DNA of 64,000 nucleotides from Lachnospiraceae bacterium (GCA_014799465.1 JAAVHZ010000006.1:62001-126000); one strand, 5' to 3'; counted from the first letter of the stretch, positions 43,659 to 53,207 are shown. Notes: generated from the letters alone by a model not told the origin. Numbers and translations: made by a program.

Positions 43659-44171
43659 ATGAACAAAGAATTTGTCAGACGAGTTCTACTGGTCACAGTA
43701 TCAGCACTTAATTGGATATTTTCAGTAGGATATATAATAGAAATATATAATTTAAAGTTAGGCGCAAATTTAATTGAATATGCGGACAACATAAATATTG
43801 ACGGTTCTGATTTTACAACATTAACTAACCTTACAATTGCGGGAGTAGACGGATTTACGATTTTTATTGTGATAGGCTCATATGTATTGGTTACGACGAT
43901 ATTTATTCTGATTTTTGCAATATTGCTTAGGGTAACAACAATCAGAAAGAAAGACACAGTTACGGAATCTGAGGTGGTATTTACCAAACGGTTAATTATG
44001 GTTTCTTCCGTTGCTGCCTTTATAGCCGGCATTTTGTCTGCGGACATAAAACTAACTGTGTATGTCATAGGCTTATCGTGGCAGCAACCGCTGTTTATGA
44101 TGTTGATATACTACATACCCTTGAAGAACCGATTTAAGAAAGGAAGGGAAATTGCTCATTCCCAAAACTAA
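43659..44171 (+). CDS. four-helix membrane protein, intact copy
   Basis: 170 residues, about four hydrophobic helices (LLVTVSALNWIFSVGYII, IFIVIGSYVLVTTIFILI, VSSVAAFIAGILSADI, VYVIGLSWQQPLFMMLIYY) and a basic C-terminus. No family recognised. The last 233 bp but for the tail are duplicated at 40954-41186 as a truncated copy. It has its own promoter and terminator, so it is a single-gene unit. Confidence 0.75.
   Translation: MNKEFVRRVLLVTVSALNWIFSVGYIIEIYNLKLGANLIEYADNINIDGSDFTTLTNLTIAGVDGFTIFIVIGSYVLVTTIFILIFAILLRVTTIRKKDTVTESEVVFTKRLIMVSSVAAFIAGILSADIKLTVYVIGLSWQQPLFMMLIYYIPLKNRFKKGREIAHSQN
43924..44156 (+). repeat. 233-bp direct repeat, downstream copy
   Basis: Nearly identical to 40954-41186 (only a handful of substitutions, offset 2970 bp), same orientation. 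Confidence 0.85.
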
Positions 44172-44195
44172 AAATCTATTAAAGATTGACATATT

Positions 44196-44237
44196 AAAAA
44201 CGTATCTTTCGTTCCTATAGCGAAAGGTACGTTTTTT
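44196..44237 (+). terminator. terminator at end of accessory island
   Basis: AAAAACGTATCTTTCG (44196-44211) pairs with CGAAAGGTACGTTTTT (44221-44236) with one mismatch, ending in six Ts. It follows the membrane-protein gene by 24 bp. Confidence 0.85.
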
Positions 44238-44309
44238 AATGTTCCTAATAAAATTTCATAAGTGAAAGAATTTAAGGGTACATTATTATTGAAAAATATC
44301 GGCTTAAAA

Positions 44310-44329
44310 TGTATACTATATTGTATACA
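44310..44329. promoter_or_regulatory. GntR-type operator before ispE
   Basis: TGTATACTATATTGTATACA, a 20-bp dyad with TGTATAC/GTATACA arms, 28 bp before the ispE start. The FadR-type GntR gene two positions downstream is the natural candidate to bind it; this is inference. Confidence 0.6.
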
Positions 44330-44357
44330 AAATACACAGTGAAAGGATGAGGGAAAT

Positions 44358-45221
44358 ATGCATCTGAAGGCATACGGAAAAATAAATCTGGCACTGGATG
44401 TAGTCGGAAAACGTGATGATGGATACCATGAAGTAAGAATGGTTATGCAGACAGTAAAAATATATGATGGTATAGAGATTTATGTAACTGATTCAGGAAA
44501 AATAGAGGTAGAGACTAATCTCTACTTTCTTCCGGTTAATGAAAATAATCTGGTATATAAGGCAGCAAAATTGCTGATGGATGAATTTAATATAAAAAAG
44601 GGGATATTTATAAAACTGCAGAAAGTGATACCTGTAGCAGCAGGTATGGCAGGAGGAAGTGCAGATGCGGCCTCCGTATTGTATGGTGTAAATAAGTTGT
44701 TTAAGCTTGGATTAACTAATAAGGAATTAATGGAAAGAGGAGTAAAGTTAGGTGCAGACATACCTTACTGCATAATGCGTGGTACGGCACTTTCAGAAGG
44801 TATAGGCGAAAAGCTTACAAGACTTCCGGCTCCTCCAAAGGCAGCAGTATTAGTTGCAAGACCTGCCATAAGTGTGTCAACAAAATTTGTTTATGAGAAT
44901 CTTAACCTTAAAGGCCTTAAAAAGCATCCTGACATTGATGGGATGGTTGAAGCCATAAAAAATAAGGATTTGCAGGGTATAGCATCCAATATGGAAAATG
45001 TTCTGGAAACAGTAACGGTAAATAATTATCCGATAATTCAGGATATAAAAAGCATAATGAAAGAGAGAGGTGCGATAAATTCACTTATGAGTGGAAGCGG
45101 ACCTACAACATTTGGAATATACGAAGATAAGAAAACTGCTGAAAGTGTTAAGGCATTTTTGCGTGAAAAAGGTATGGCAAAACAGGTATTTGTTACTGAG
45201 TTTTACAATCCTGGGAAATAG
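44358..45221 (+). CDS. ispE: 4-diphosphocytidyl-2-C-methyl-D-erythritol kinase
   Basis: 287 residues, standard length. GHMP-kinase fold enzyme that phosphorylates CDP-methylerythritol at the 2-position with ATP in the non-mevalonate isoprenoid pathway. KAYGKINLALDVVGKRDDGY at the N-terminus, the ATP loop PVAAGMAGGSADAASVLYG (near 92-110) and SLMSGSGPTTFGIYED near the C-terminus are diagnostic. AAAGGATGAGGG precedes the ATG. A GntR-type gene follows 28 bp later, a pairing found in many Lachnospiraceae. Confidence 0.96.
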   Translation: MHLKAYGKINLALDVVGKRDDGYHEVRMVMQTVKIYDGIEIYVTDSGKIEVETNLYFLPVNENNLVYKAAKLLMDEFNIKKGIFIKLQKVIPVAAGMAGGSADAASVLYGVNKLFKLGLTNKELMERGVKLGADIPYCIMRGTALSEGIGEKLTRLPAPPKAAVLVARPAISVSTKFVYENLNLKGLKKHPDIDGMVEAIKNKDLQGIASNMENVLETVTVNNYPIIQDIKSIMKERGAINSLMSGSGPTTFGIYEDKKTAESVKAFLREKGMAKQVFVTEFYNPGK

Positions 45222-45249
45222 TGAGACTGGAGAAAGGAGAAGGAAAAGT

Positions 45250-45915
45250 ATGCATGATTTTACAATGAAAATAAATGAATATCTTCCACTTAGAGAGGTT
45301 GTGTTTAATACATTGAGAGATGCCATTCTTAAGGGAGAATTAAAGCCGGGAGAACATCTCATGGAAGTACAGCTTGCAAATAAGCTGGGAGTAAGCAGAA
45401 CTCCTATACGTGAGGCTATAAGGCAGCTTGAAGCGGAAGGACTTGTAGTTATGACACCCAGAAAAGGTGCAGTGGTAGCAGAGATAACAAAGGAAGACCT
45501 TACAGATGTGCTGGAAGTCAGAAAGACGCTGGAGAAGTTTGCAGTGGAACTTGCATGCAGTAATATAAATGATGAAGAACTTGAAAGGCTTCATCAGTGC
45601 CATGAAATATTAAAAGAAGCATTTGACAGTGGGGAACTTACAGGAATAGCAAATAAAGATGAAGAATTCCATGATGTTATCTATGGTGCAACCAGAAATA
45701 AAAGGCTGATACAGATACTTAATAATCTAAGGGAACAGATATACAGGTACAGACTTGAATATATAAAAGATGAGGGAAAGTGGTTTATATTGATTGACGA
45801 GCATGACAAGCTGATAAATGCAATAGAAAATAAAGATGTTGCGACAGCTAAAGAAGTGATTGAGGCACATATAGATAATCAGGAACAGACTATTTTAGAA
45901 AATCTGAAAAAATAA
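45250..45915 (+). CDS. GntR-family regulator, FadR subfamily
   Basis: 221 residues from the ATG at 45250 (GGAGAAGG upstream). A winged helix domain (LREVVFNTLRDAILKGELKP, then VSRTPIREAIRQLEAEGLV) is followed by an all-helical FCD ligand-binding domain with LTDVLEVRKTLEKFAVELAC, EEFHDVIYGATRN and a final IDEHDKLINAI, whose Asp/His residues may hold a metal. Ligand unknown. Co-transcribed with ispE; likely binds the dyad at 44310. Confidence 0.92.
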   Translation: MHDFTMKINEYLPLREVVFNTLRDAILKGELKPGEHLMEVQLANKLGVSRTPIREAIRQLEAEGLVVMTPRKGAVVAEITKEDLTDVLEVRKTLEKFAVELACSNINDEELERLHQCHEILKEAFDSGELTGIANKDEEFHDVIYGATRNKRLIQILNNLREQIYRYRLEYIKDEGKWFILIDEHDKLINAIENKDVATAKEVIEAHIDNQEQTILENLKK

Positions 45916-45985
45916 TGGATATATTTTCATAATCTGCATATTCTATTTTCATCATAAAATTTGACTGGAAAAAGGAAGTGAGATT

Positions 45986-47395
45986 GTGAAAGGGAAAATA
46001 TCTAAAAACCTTAAAGAAAATATTACAGATCTTGATGAAATATTTAAGGACTGCAACGATATATTAAAGCGTGAATTTGAGATTGGTATAGATGATAAGA
46101 AAAAAGCATGTGCATATTTTGTGGAAACGGCTGTCAGCGGTATTACTATGCAGGAACTACTGCTTGGAGTGACTGATACCACTGAAATAAGCACTATAGA
46201 TGATGCGGTAACAGGTGTTCTTATAGGTGACGCAGTTGTAATTATAGATGGTAATGAGAGTGCAGTTCGTGTAAAAAGTACGGGATATCCCGGCATGGGG
46301 ATAAATGAAGCTGATAATGAACAGACTATGAGGGGCTCAAAAGAGGCATTTTCAGATTCGGAGAAAAGTAATACAGCACTGATTAGGAAAAGAATAAGGT
46401 CTACAGATTTAAAGGTTGTAGAAAGTAAAATTGGTAAATACTCTAATACAAATGTTGCGGTAGTATACATGAAAAGTATAGTAAGGCAGCAGGTTCTTGA
46501 TGAAGTTATGGAAAAGCTTGATTCATTTACGGTGGATGGTGTTATGGACAGCGGAATTATAGAGCAGCTTATAGAGCAGTTCTCATATTCACCGTTTCCG
46601 CAGTATCAGGTTACGGAGAGACCGGATAAAGCGGCAATGGCTGTTCTTGACGGGAGGATAGTTATAATTTCTGACAATTCACCCGATGCACTTATTCTTC
46701 CGGTAAATTATGGCAGTTTCTTTAAAACACCGGATGATTATTACAGAAGATTTGAAATATCAAGCTTTACCAGAATGATACGTTACATTTCTGCATTTCT
46801 TGCGATGGTATTTCCGGCATTTTATCTTGCAATTATAAAATATCATACAGAGCTTTTACCTACAGAACTGGCACTGGCTTTTGCGGAGGCACGAATGGGA
46901 GTTCCGTTTACGGCATTTGTGGAGGTCATTATAATGGAGCTGTCATTTGAACTTATCAGGGAAGCGGGAGTAAGGATTCCGGGGCCCATGGGCAGTACCA
47001 TAGGCATAGTAGGAGGTCTGATAGTCGGACAGGCAGCAGTAGAGGCAAATCTGGTAAGTCCTATTATAGTTATAGTAGTGGCAATTACGGCATTGTGCTC
47101 TTTTGCAATTCCAAATGAAGAGTTTTCTTCTGCATTCAGGCTTATTAAATATTATGTGATAGTTCTGGCAGCATTTTTTGGATTGTACGGATGTGTTATT
47201 GGAATGATTACGGTACTTGTTCATCTTGCAGGACTTAACAGCTTTCATTTCCCTTATCTGGGACCGGAAGCAGCAGGAGAGATTAATAAATTATATGACC
47301 GGAAAGATTTTTTGGTTAAATATCCGGCTAAAAAGTTAAAATTCAGAAATATGTTTTCTACACCCGATAACAGACAGAAAATGGAAAGGAAATGA
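45986..47395 (+). CDS. gerA-like: spore germination protein, GerA/SpoVAF family (A subunit)
   Basis: 469 residues, GTG start after AAGGAAGTGAG. Soluble N-terminal part (1-235) with the GerA pattern (ISKNLKENITDLDEIF, DDAVTGVLIGDAVVIIDG, QVTERPDKAAMAVLDGRIVI) and a membrane part (about 255-430) with FLAMVFPAFYLAIIKYHTEL and the family stretch MELSFELIREAGVRIPGPMG. It forms the A subunit of a germinant receptor in the spore inner membrane. The B and C functions follow in one fused gene. Confidence 0.94.
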   Translation: MKGKISKNLKENITDLDEIFKDCNDILKREFEIGIDDKKKACAYFVETAVSGITMQELLLGVTDTTEISTIDDAVTGVLIGDAVVIIDGNESAVRVKSTGYPGMGINEADNEQTMRGSKEAFSDSEKSNTALIRKRIRSTDLKVVESKIGKYSNTNVAVVYMKSIVRQQVLDEVMEKLDSFTVDGVMDSGIIEQLIEQFSYSPFPQYQVTERPDKAAMAVLDGRIVIISDNSPDALILPVNYGSFFKTPDDYYRRFEISSFTRMIRYISAFLAMVFPAFYLAIIKYHTELLPTELALAFAEARMGVPFTAFVEVIIMELSFELIREAGVRIPGPMGSTIGIVGGLIVGQAAVEANLVSPIIVIVVAITALCSFAIPNEEFSSAFRLIKYYVIVLAAFFGLYGCVIGMITVLVHLAGLNSFHFPYLGPEAAGEINKLYDRKDFLVKYPAKKLKFRNMFSTPDNRQKMERK

Positions 47396-47401
47396 TGGAA
47401 A

Positions 47402-49327
47402 ATGTATTTTGAAAATGGATATATTTCACCAAGGCAGATGACCAGGCTGATAATTACTGAATTTTTGGGAATTACACTTTTGTCATCTACGGGTATTACT
47501 GCCGGAATGTGCGGCAGAGACGGAATATTATCTATAGTATATGCGACTGTATTTGCCGCTGTATATGTCTGGCTGGTGCTTATATTGTGTGGAAAGACAG
47601 GAGGCTCAGTACTGGAATATCTGGAGGCACATTTTGGCAGAAAATTATCATGCACGGTGGCAGCAATATTCGGCATAAAATACTTAATATTTGCAGTAGG
47701 AGTGCTGCTTATGGTAGGAACAGTTGTGCAGAGGATGCTGCTCCAGCAGTTGCACCCTTCAATAGTTATTATACCTATGGCAATACTGGTAATATATGGC
47801 TGGTCACTTGACTGGGAAGCAAGAGCGAGATTTGCGGAGGTGGCATATTACTTTGTGATTATACCGGCAATAGCAGTTGTATTGATTACATGGAATAAAT
47901 GCGACCGGTATAATATAGTTCCTTTATTTATGGGCAATCATGGACGAGTTATATTGACGGGAATCTGGTATATGGTACTATCAGCACCGGGAGAGATGCT
48001 TCTTTTTTCCAGACAGCATTTTGACCCTGATGCCAGGATGAAAAGAGCAGTCTGGAAAGGCATATCTGTAGTGGGGATATTTAATGTTATATATTATATT
48101 CTTAATGTTGGAATATATGGAATTGAAAGTGCTTCTGACAGACAGATATCTTCACTGATGCTTATGCAGGCGGTAGGGCATATTGAAAGTATTATGTCAT
48201 TGTTCTTAATTATAAGCATGTATACGCTTTTAAACTGCTATGGAAGTTATTCATTGGAGATGATAAGACATTTAGCAAAGGGAAAAAGTAGGAAATTCAG
48301 CAAGATAGGATATATGTGTACGATAGGTGTAATTATCGGAGTGGTATCATGTACTGCGGCTGCATACGGTGTATTTGCAAGTTCGGCGGATGATGCGTCG
48401 GCAGGTGTTACGATGGAGGAAAAGGATTATGTGATGTTTATGGGCATAGACTATGAAGGTGGGGAGTATACGGTAACTTATGGATTTGATAATGACAGGG
48501 AAAGTGTTCAGTGGGAAGGCAGTACGCTGATGGAAGCCAAAGAAGAATATGCATATATTTCACCGGGAACAGTGGATTTTTCACATATTAAGGCAATAGT
48601 TCTGGGAGAAGACCTGGTTAAAAGTGGAAACGGACTCAGCGGATTGGGAAAATTTTTAGATTCAGAGGAGACTATAGCTAATGATACGCTTGTGGTCTGT
48701 GTTGAGGGCAAAGCCGAAAAGTATGATGAACTAAAAGGCGGAAGTATAAAAGATATGTTTGATAACAACCTTTCTTATCTCAAATGTGAGGCATATGAGA
48801 TGGCTCAGGCAGTATCCGACAGGTATAAGGCAGTTGCCGTTGGAATGATAACAAAGAAGGATGATATTCCTAAATGTACGGGAACAATTATACTTGACGG
48901 AAAAGGAATCGTAAAGGAACTGGATGTGAATCAGGCAAAACTTTTAATGCTTACGGATAAGAATGTGGCAGGACATACATTTAGTACTTCAGACAGAATA
49001 GTATATAAAATAGTTCAGAATCAGCCGGATATTCAGATTAATATTATAAATAATGAGACAATAGGTGTGAATGTAACACTTAGAGGAACGCTAAAAAATT
49101 TTTCAAAATACAGCATTGAAAAAGATACAATGAACGAAAAGATAGAATTGGAAGTATTTAATATGCTTACAGATTTGATGTGTAACAGCGGCATTGATTA
49201 TCTTAACGTATATAACCGCTTATCGGTAGCAGATAAGGAAATGTGGGTTAAATATTCGTCTAACAGAAAGTCAATGTGTAAAAGGGTGTATTTTAATGTA
49301 AATGCGGAGTACAATATTTCAGAATGA
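47402..49327 (+). CDS. GerAB-GerAC fusion germinant receptor protein
   Basis: 641 residues, start 6 bp after the A-subunit stop. Residues 1-320 form a GerAB-type permease (about ten helices; QMTRLIITEFLGITLLSSTG, APGEMLLFSRQHFDPDARMK). After a last helix near 305-325 the chain goes straight into a GerAC-like domain: DYVMFMGIDYEGGEYTVTYG, FSHIKAIVLGEDLV, then the C-terminal half (IKIV-like VQNQPDIQINIIN, VNVTLRGTLKNFS). In other spore formers B and C are separate, and C is a lipoprotein with its own signal and lipobox; none is present here. The frame is continuous, so the fusion is real in this sequence. Confidence 0.88.
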   Translation: MYFENGYISPRQMTRLIITEFLGITLLSSTGITAGMCGRDGILSIVYATVFAAVYVWLVLILCGKTGGSVLEYLEAHFGRKLSCTVAAIFGIKYLIFAVGVLLMVGTVVQRMLLQQLHPSIVIIPMAILVIYGWSLDWEARARFAEVAYYFVIIPAIAVVLITWNKCDRYNIVPLFMGNHGRVILTGIWYMVLSAPGEMLLFSRQHFDPDARMKRAVWKGISVVGIFNVIYYILNVGIYGIESASDRQISSLMLMQAVGHIESIMSLFLIISMYTLLNCYGSYSLEMIRHLAKGKSRKFSKIGYMCTIGVIIGVVSCTAAAYGVFASSADDASAGVTMEEKDYVMFMGIDYEGGEYTVTYGFDNDRESVQWEGSTLMEAKEEYAYISPGTVDFSHIKAIVLGEDLVKSGNGLSGLGKFLDSEETIANDTLVVCVEGKAEKYDELKGGSIKDMFDNNLSYLKCEAYEMAQAVSDRYKAVAVGMITKKDDIPKCTGTIILDGKGIVKELDVNQAKLLMLTDKNVAGHTFSTSDRIVYKIVQNQPDIQINIINNETIGVNVTLRGTLKNFSKYSIEKDTMNEKIELEVFNMLTDLMCNSGIDYLNVYNRLSVADKEMWVKYSSNRKSMCKRVYFNVNAEYNISE

Positions 49328-49334
49328 CAGATAA

Positions 49335-49372
49335 AAAGATATGGAGAACTTTCAGCCTCCATATCTTTAATT
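49335..49372. terminator. bidirectional terminator between gerA operon and spoIIR
   Basis: AAAGATATGGAG (49335-49346) pairs with CTCCATATCTTT (49357-49368); A/T tracts flank both sides. Confidence 0.75.
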
Positions 49373-49378
49373 TGACTA

Positions 49379-49999
49379 TTAGGAAATAAAATCATTTAAA
49401 AATGTAAGATATTTGAATTGGAATTTAACATTACTGTTATGTTCAAGTATCTCACTATATTCCTTTTCAGTAAGTATTTCTCTTAGCTCAGCTTTGGATT
49501 CATCAGGAACTACACCACAGGAGGCATCTACAAAACATAACGGCGGATATAAGATACACCACCAGTTACGACCTTTTGCGTTGCCGATGGTAACTCTTAA
49601 GGCTGTATAGTTTCCCGAAGGAAGAGTAATGTCACCATATGATTTTACGGGAAAATATGCAGATTCAATGTTACACGATACACTGTAGTTATATCCGTTT
49701 TCGTGAATAACGTCTTCTGCTATACATAAAATATCGTAATAATGAAGAGAGACTTTCTGCATACTTTCATCTAAAGAATTACAGTCTTTTAATATATCAG
49801 ATAAATATGTAATAACTTCATCACGTACCATCAGTTTCAATGCCTGGTCTTCAGCCGAATCGCTGTTGGCAATAACATGAAAACGAAGAATCTTATCTGC
49901 TATATTTTCCTGAATCTCATTAGAGTCAGAAGCATTGCTCTTTAATGTTAAAAGTACTATTCCTATAATACATAATACTAAAACGGCATTTTTTTTCAT
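49379..49999 (-). CDS. spoIIR: stage II sporulation protein R
   Basis: 206 residues. Made in the forespore and sent across to signal SpoIIGA, which then processes pro-sigma-E in the mother cell. An N-terminal membrane segment (NAVLVLCIIGIVLLTLKS), LRFHVIANSDSAEDQALKLM and GNAKGRNWWCILYPPLCFVD are the family signatures. It reads leftwards, divergent from murI and convergent with the ger operon. No clear forespore promoter could be picked out in the 139-bp gap. Confidence 0.95.
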   Translation of the reverse strand: MKKNAVLVLCIIGIVLLTLKSNASDSNEIQENIADKILRFHVIANSDSAEDQALKLMVRDEVITYLSDILKDCNSLDESMQKVSLHYYDILCIAEDVIHENGYNYSVSCNIESAYFPVKSYGDITLPSGNYTALRVTIGNAKGRNWWCILYPPLCFVDASCGVVPDESKAELREILTEKEYSEILEHNSNVKFQFKYLTFLNDFIS

Positions 50000-50138
50000 A
50001 TATTTATTTACCTCTTTTCTATTTTGACTAATCAGAGTATAGACATTATTATTGAAGTTAATACATTATAATATAGAAATAAAGGTCATATTGTGGTAAT
50101 ATAGAGGAATATTTAATACAAATATTCAGGAGAAAAAA

Positions 50139-50975
50139 ATGAGTGAAGAAATCAGCAATAATGCATTGGCACCTGTTGGTGTATTTGATTCCGGTGTAGG
50201 CGGTCTTACGGTTGCAAGGGAGATAATGCGGCAGCTTCCTAATGAAAAAATAGTTTATTTTGGAGATACGGCGAGAGTGCCATATGGAAGCAAGTCAAAA
50301 GATACAATACTGAGATATTCAAGGCAGATAGTACGCTTTTTAAAGACGAAAAATGTAAAAGCAATAGTTGTTGCATGTAATACGGCAAGTGCACTTGCAC
50401 TGGAAGAGATTCGTGATGAAATAGATATGCCAATAATAGGCGTGGTAAAACCCGGAGCTAAGGTAGCAGTCGAAAAGACGATAAATAAGAGAATAGGTGT
50501 TATTGCTACTGAAGCTACGATTAACAGCCATATTTATACAGATTATATAAAGAACAGGGATAATGATATAACAGTATTCAGTAAAGCCTGCCCTTTGTTT
50601 GTGCCTCTGGTGGAAGAAATGTGGCTTAAAGACTCAGTTACTGAAGAGGTTGCAGGAAGGTATCTTGAAAATCTGAAAGAAGAACATATAGATACACTGG
50701 TGCTTGGGTGTACCCACTATCCGCTTCTTAGAAATATGATAGGAAACATTATGGGAGAGAGTGTTACTCTGGTAAATCCTGCTTATGAAACAGCAGTAAG
50801 CCTTGGAGAACTGCTGGTTAAAAATAATCTGTCTGCGGGAAATGTATATAGTTATTCCGGTGAAATGTATGATTTTTACGTAAGTGATGCGGCTGAAAAG
50901 TTCAAGAGATTTGCCAATTCCATTCTGCCGTTTAGAATCGAAAATATAAGCCAGATAAATATAGAAGAATATTAG
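50139..50975 (+). CDS. murI: glutamate racemase
   Basis: 278 residues. Converts L- to D-glutamate for peptidoglycan. GVFDSGVGGLTVAREIM at the N-terminus and the two catalytic cysteines, Cys80 in VVACNTAS and Cys191 in LVLGCTHYPLLR, are intact. GGAGAAAAAA precedes the ATG. A DUF1934 gene follows 19 bp later, forming an operon. Confidence 0.97.
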   Translation: MSEEISNNALAPVGVFDSGVGGLTVAREIMRQLPNEKIVYFGDTARVPYGSKSKDTILRYSRQIVRFLKTKNVKAIVVACNTASALALEEIRDEIDMPIIGVVKPGAKVAVEKTINKRIGVIATEATINSHIYTDYIKNRDNDITVFSKACPLFVPLVEEMWLKDSVTEEVAGRYLENLKEEHIDTLVLGCTHYPLLRNMIGNIMGESVTLVNPAYETAVSLGELLVKNNLSAGNVYSYSGEMYDFYVSDAAEKFKRFANSILPFRIENISQINIEEY

Positions 50976-50994
50976 CAGATAATGGAGGAATACA

Positions 50995-51408
50995 GTGACT
51001 AAAAATGTTAGGATATGTATATCAGGACTTCATGTGTCAGATGAGGAAGATAAGATTGAACAGATTTATTCGGGAAATTATTACTTAAAAGACGGTAAGC
51101 ATTATATCTTTTATGAAGAAGTATCTGATTATGATAAAAAGATAAAAAGTTCAATTAAGATAAATAATGGTGTTGTAAGTATTACAAAAAAGGGACTATA
51201 TGAATATCAGATAATATTTGAGGAATTAAAAAGTAATGTGTCATATTATAGTACACCTGTTGGTATGCTGGAAGTGGAGATATTTACAAACAGCATAGAT
51301 GTCAGTGAAGAAGAAAATACAATAGGTGTACATATCAAATATGCACTTAAAATAGATAAAGTACATATGTCTGACTGTGAGGCGGATATTAAAATATACT
51401 CTGAATAG
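50995..51408 (+). CDS. DUF1934 protein (YwiB-like)
   Basis: 137 residues, GTG start after ATGGAGGAA. A small beta-barrel (calycin-like) family: IEQIYSGNYYLKDGKHYIFY, IKINNGVVSITKKGLYEYQI, YYSTPVGMLEVEIFT, VHIKYALKI. Function unknown; usually a single-domain cytoplasmic protein. Downstream of murI in the same direction. Confidence 0.9.
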   Translation: MTKNVRICISGLHVSDEEDKIEQIYSGNYYLKDGKHYIFYEEVSDYDKKIKSSIKINNGVVSITKKGLYEYQIIFEELKSNVSYYSTPVGMLEVEIFTNSIDVSEEENTIGVHIKYALKIDKVHMSDCEADIKIYSE

Positions 51409-51485
51409 AGCAGATTTATGAAACAGGCAGACACAGATAAAGAAATGGAAGATACGGCATATAATGTGCGGAAAAGGAGGAAAAG

Positions 51486-53162
51486 TTGAAGAAAGTTTGT
51501 AATGCGGGTATTTTTTTAATGCTTTTAGCGGTGCTGATTACAATAAATTACAGGACTGCTTATGGAGATGACAGTGGTTTTGATTATTTTGGTTATGAAA
51601 CTGATGGTGAAGAGGGTCTGCCTCCCGGAAAGTATGCAAATATCTGGGGGTATACCGGGCAGGAGGAAAATCTTGTAATACCTGATGAAGTGGAAGGGTA
51701 TAAAGTTATTGCAGTGAATATTGCAGATGAGAATACTTTTGTAAAAACTGTTACACTGCCGTCAGGTATATCTGAGAGTCTTAGGCTTTCAGGATTAACA
51801 TCATTGACAGATATATATGTAAGTGGAGATAGTGGGATACTTTTTTCAGAGGATGGGATATTGTATGGTAAATATGATAATATTCCTATTCTTATGTGTG
51901 TACCTCAGGGCAGACAAGGGAGTGTATCTGTAAAGGAAGGAACCAAAGAAATAGGATATTGTGCGTTTTTTGGATGTAAGAATGTTACAGAGGTAAATAT
52001 TCCGGCAAGTGTAGAAGGGGTAGATGGTACTGCATTTGCATTTTGTGATGGCAGTTCAATGAATATTAAGATAGATGAAAGAAATGAATATCTTTCAATA
52101 AAAGACGGGATGTTATGTGATAAGCAGGGGAAAAGTCTTATAGTATATCTTCCGGCTGATTCAGATACAGTAACTATTCCGGATTATATTAACAGGATTT
52201 GTACAGAAGCATTTTGTTCATATTTCAATCTTAATAAGATAATAATTTCATCTGCTAATACAGAATTAGACCCTTATGCTTTTTCAGAATGTCTGGCTCA
52301 GGAAATAGTATTGCCGGAAGGAATGAAGAAAATACCATTTAGTGCCTTTACATTTTGTGTTAATCTAAAAAAAATTAATATTCCTTCAACTGTTACGGAA
52401 ATAGAACAAAATGCATTTGCTTATTGCACAAGCCTTGAGGAAATAACCATTCCGGAAAATGTGACAATAATTGGGGAAAGGGCATTCCGAACCACGAGTC
52501 TTAAAAATATTTATATAGAGTCCCGCAATATTCGGGAAATAGGAGATTCAGCATTTTATTCTATGGAGTCTGGTGTTAATATATATGTTCATGATGAAAA
52601 TACATATAACATGATAAACGGTAATGAAGATATATCGTACAATGCTAATGTGATACTTGTTAAAGATGCAGAACCACTGGAACTTGATAAGTATAATGTG
52701 ACATTATATACGGGAAACTCTAAAAAATCAGCAACAGTAAAGGCTGTGCTTACAGGTATAAAAGGAAATGTAAAATGGACTACATCTGATAAATCGGTGG
52801 CAACAGTTAAGAATGGTAAGATAACGGCAGTTAAAAAGGGACGTGCAGTAGTAACTGCATCAGTATCAGGTCACAAGAAGAAAGTCAGTGTGACGGTAAA
52901 AAATCCGACGATTACAGTTGTTGATGGTTCGGAAAGCATTAATACCATAAAGGTAAAAAAGGGGAAGACGGAATTCTATCGGATTAGTGTTAATCCTGCA
53001 AAATCAGGTGTGAAAGCCGTTATAAATAAGAACAGCAAGAAGTTTGCAAAGATTACTCTTAAGAATAATACTCTTTCTGTAAAAGGTATTAAAAAGGGAA
53101 CGTTTACATTTAAACTGCAAAGTGGAAAAGGCAGTAAGACGGTAAAAGTCAAAGTAGTATAG
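51486..53162 (+). CDS. secreted BspA-type LRR protein with Big_2 domain
   Basis: 558 residues, TTG start with a very strong AAAAGGAGGAAAAG site. A signal peptide (residues 1-27, FLMLLAVLITINYRTAYG) is followed by LRR_5 repeats (about 60-390: IGYCAFFGCKNVTEVNIPAS, IEQNAFAYCTSLEEITIPEN), one Big_2-like domain (about 398-475, WTTSDKSVATVKNGKITAVK) and a Lys-rich beta C-terminus. Same building plan as the 1859-residue protein, reduced. It lies 45 bp before an amylase with an LRR domain, so the two may serve the same surface task. Confidence 0.85.
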   Translation: MKKVCNAGIFLMLLAVLITINYRTAYGDDSGFDYFGYETDGEEGLPPGKYANIWGYTGQEENLVIPDEVEGYKVIAVNIADENTFVKTVTLPSGISESLRLSGLTSLTDIYVSGDSGILFSEDGILYGKYDNIPILMCVPQGRQGSVSVKEGTKEIGYCAFFGCKNVTEVNIPASVEGVDGTAFAFCDGSSMNIKIDERNEYLSIKDGMLCDKQGKSLIVYLPADSDTVTIPDYINRICTEAFCSYFNLNKIIISSANTELDPYAFSECLAQEIVLPEGMKKIPFSAFTFCVNLKKINIPSTVTEIEQNAFAYCTSLEEITIPENVTIIGERAFRTTSLKNIYIESRNIREIGDSAFYSMESGVNIYVHDENTYNMINGNEDISYNANVILVKDAEPLELDKYNVTLYTGNSKKSATVKAVLTGIKGNVKWTTSDKSVATVKNGKITAVKKGRAVVTASVSGHKKKVSVTVKNPTITVVDGSESINTIKVKKGKTEFYRISVNPAKSGVKAVINKNSKKFAKITLKNNTLSVKGIKKGTFTFKLQSGKGSKTVKVKVV

Positions 53163-53207
53163 TCAGCAGTATGGTTTGCCGAAGTAATAGAAAGAATGGA
53201 GGATAAA

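Noticed and set aside
49999-50139. A forespore (sigma-F) promoter for spoIIR
   Set aside because: Only partial matches to the -35 and -10 could be found, not good enough to annotate.
51418-51489. A 23-codon ORF between the DUF1934 gene and the LRR gene
   Set aside because: No ribosome site of its own; it only overlaps the strong site of the LRR gene.
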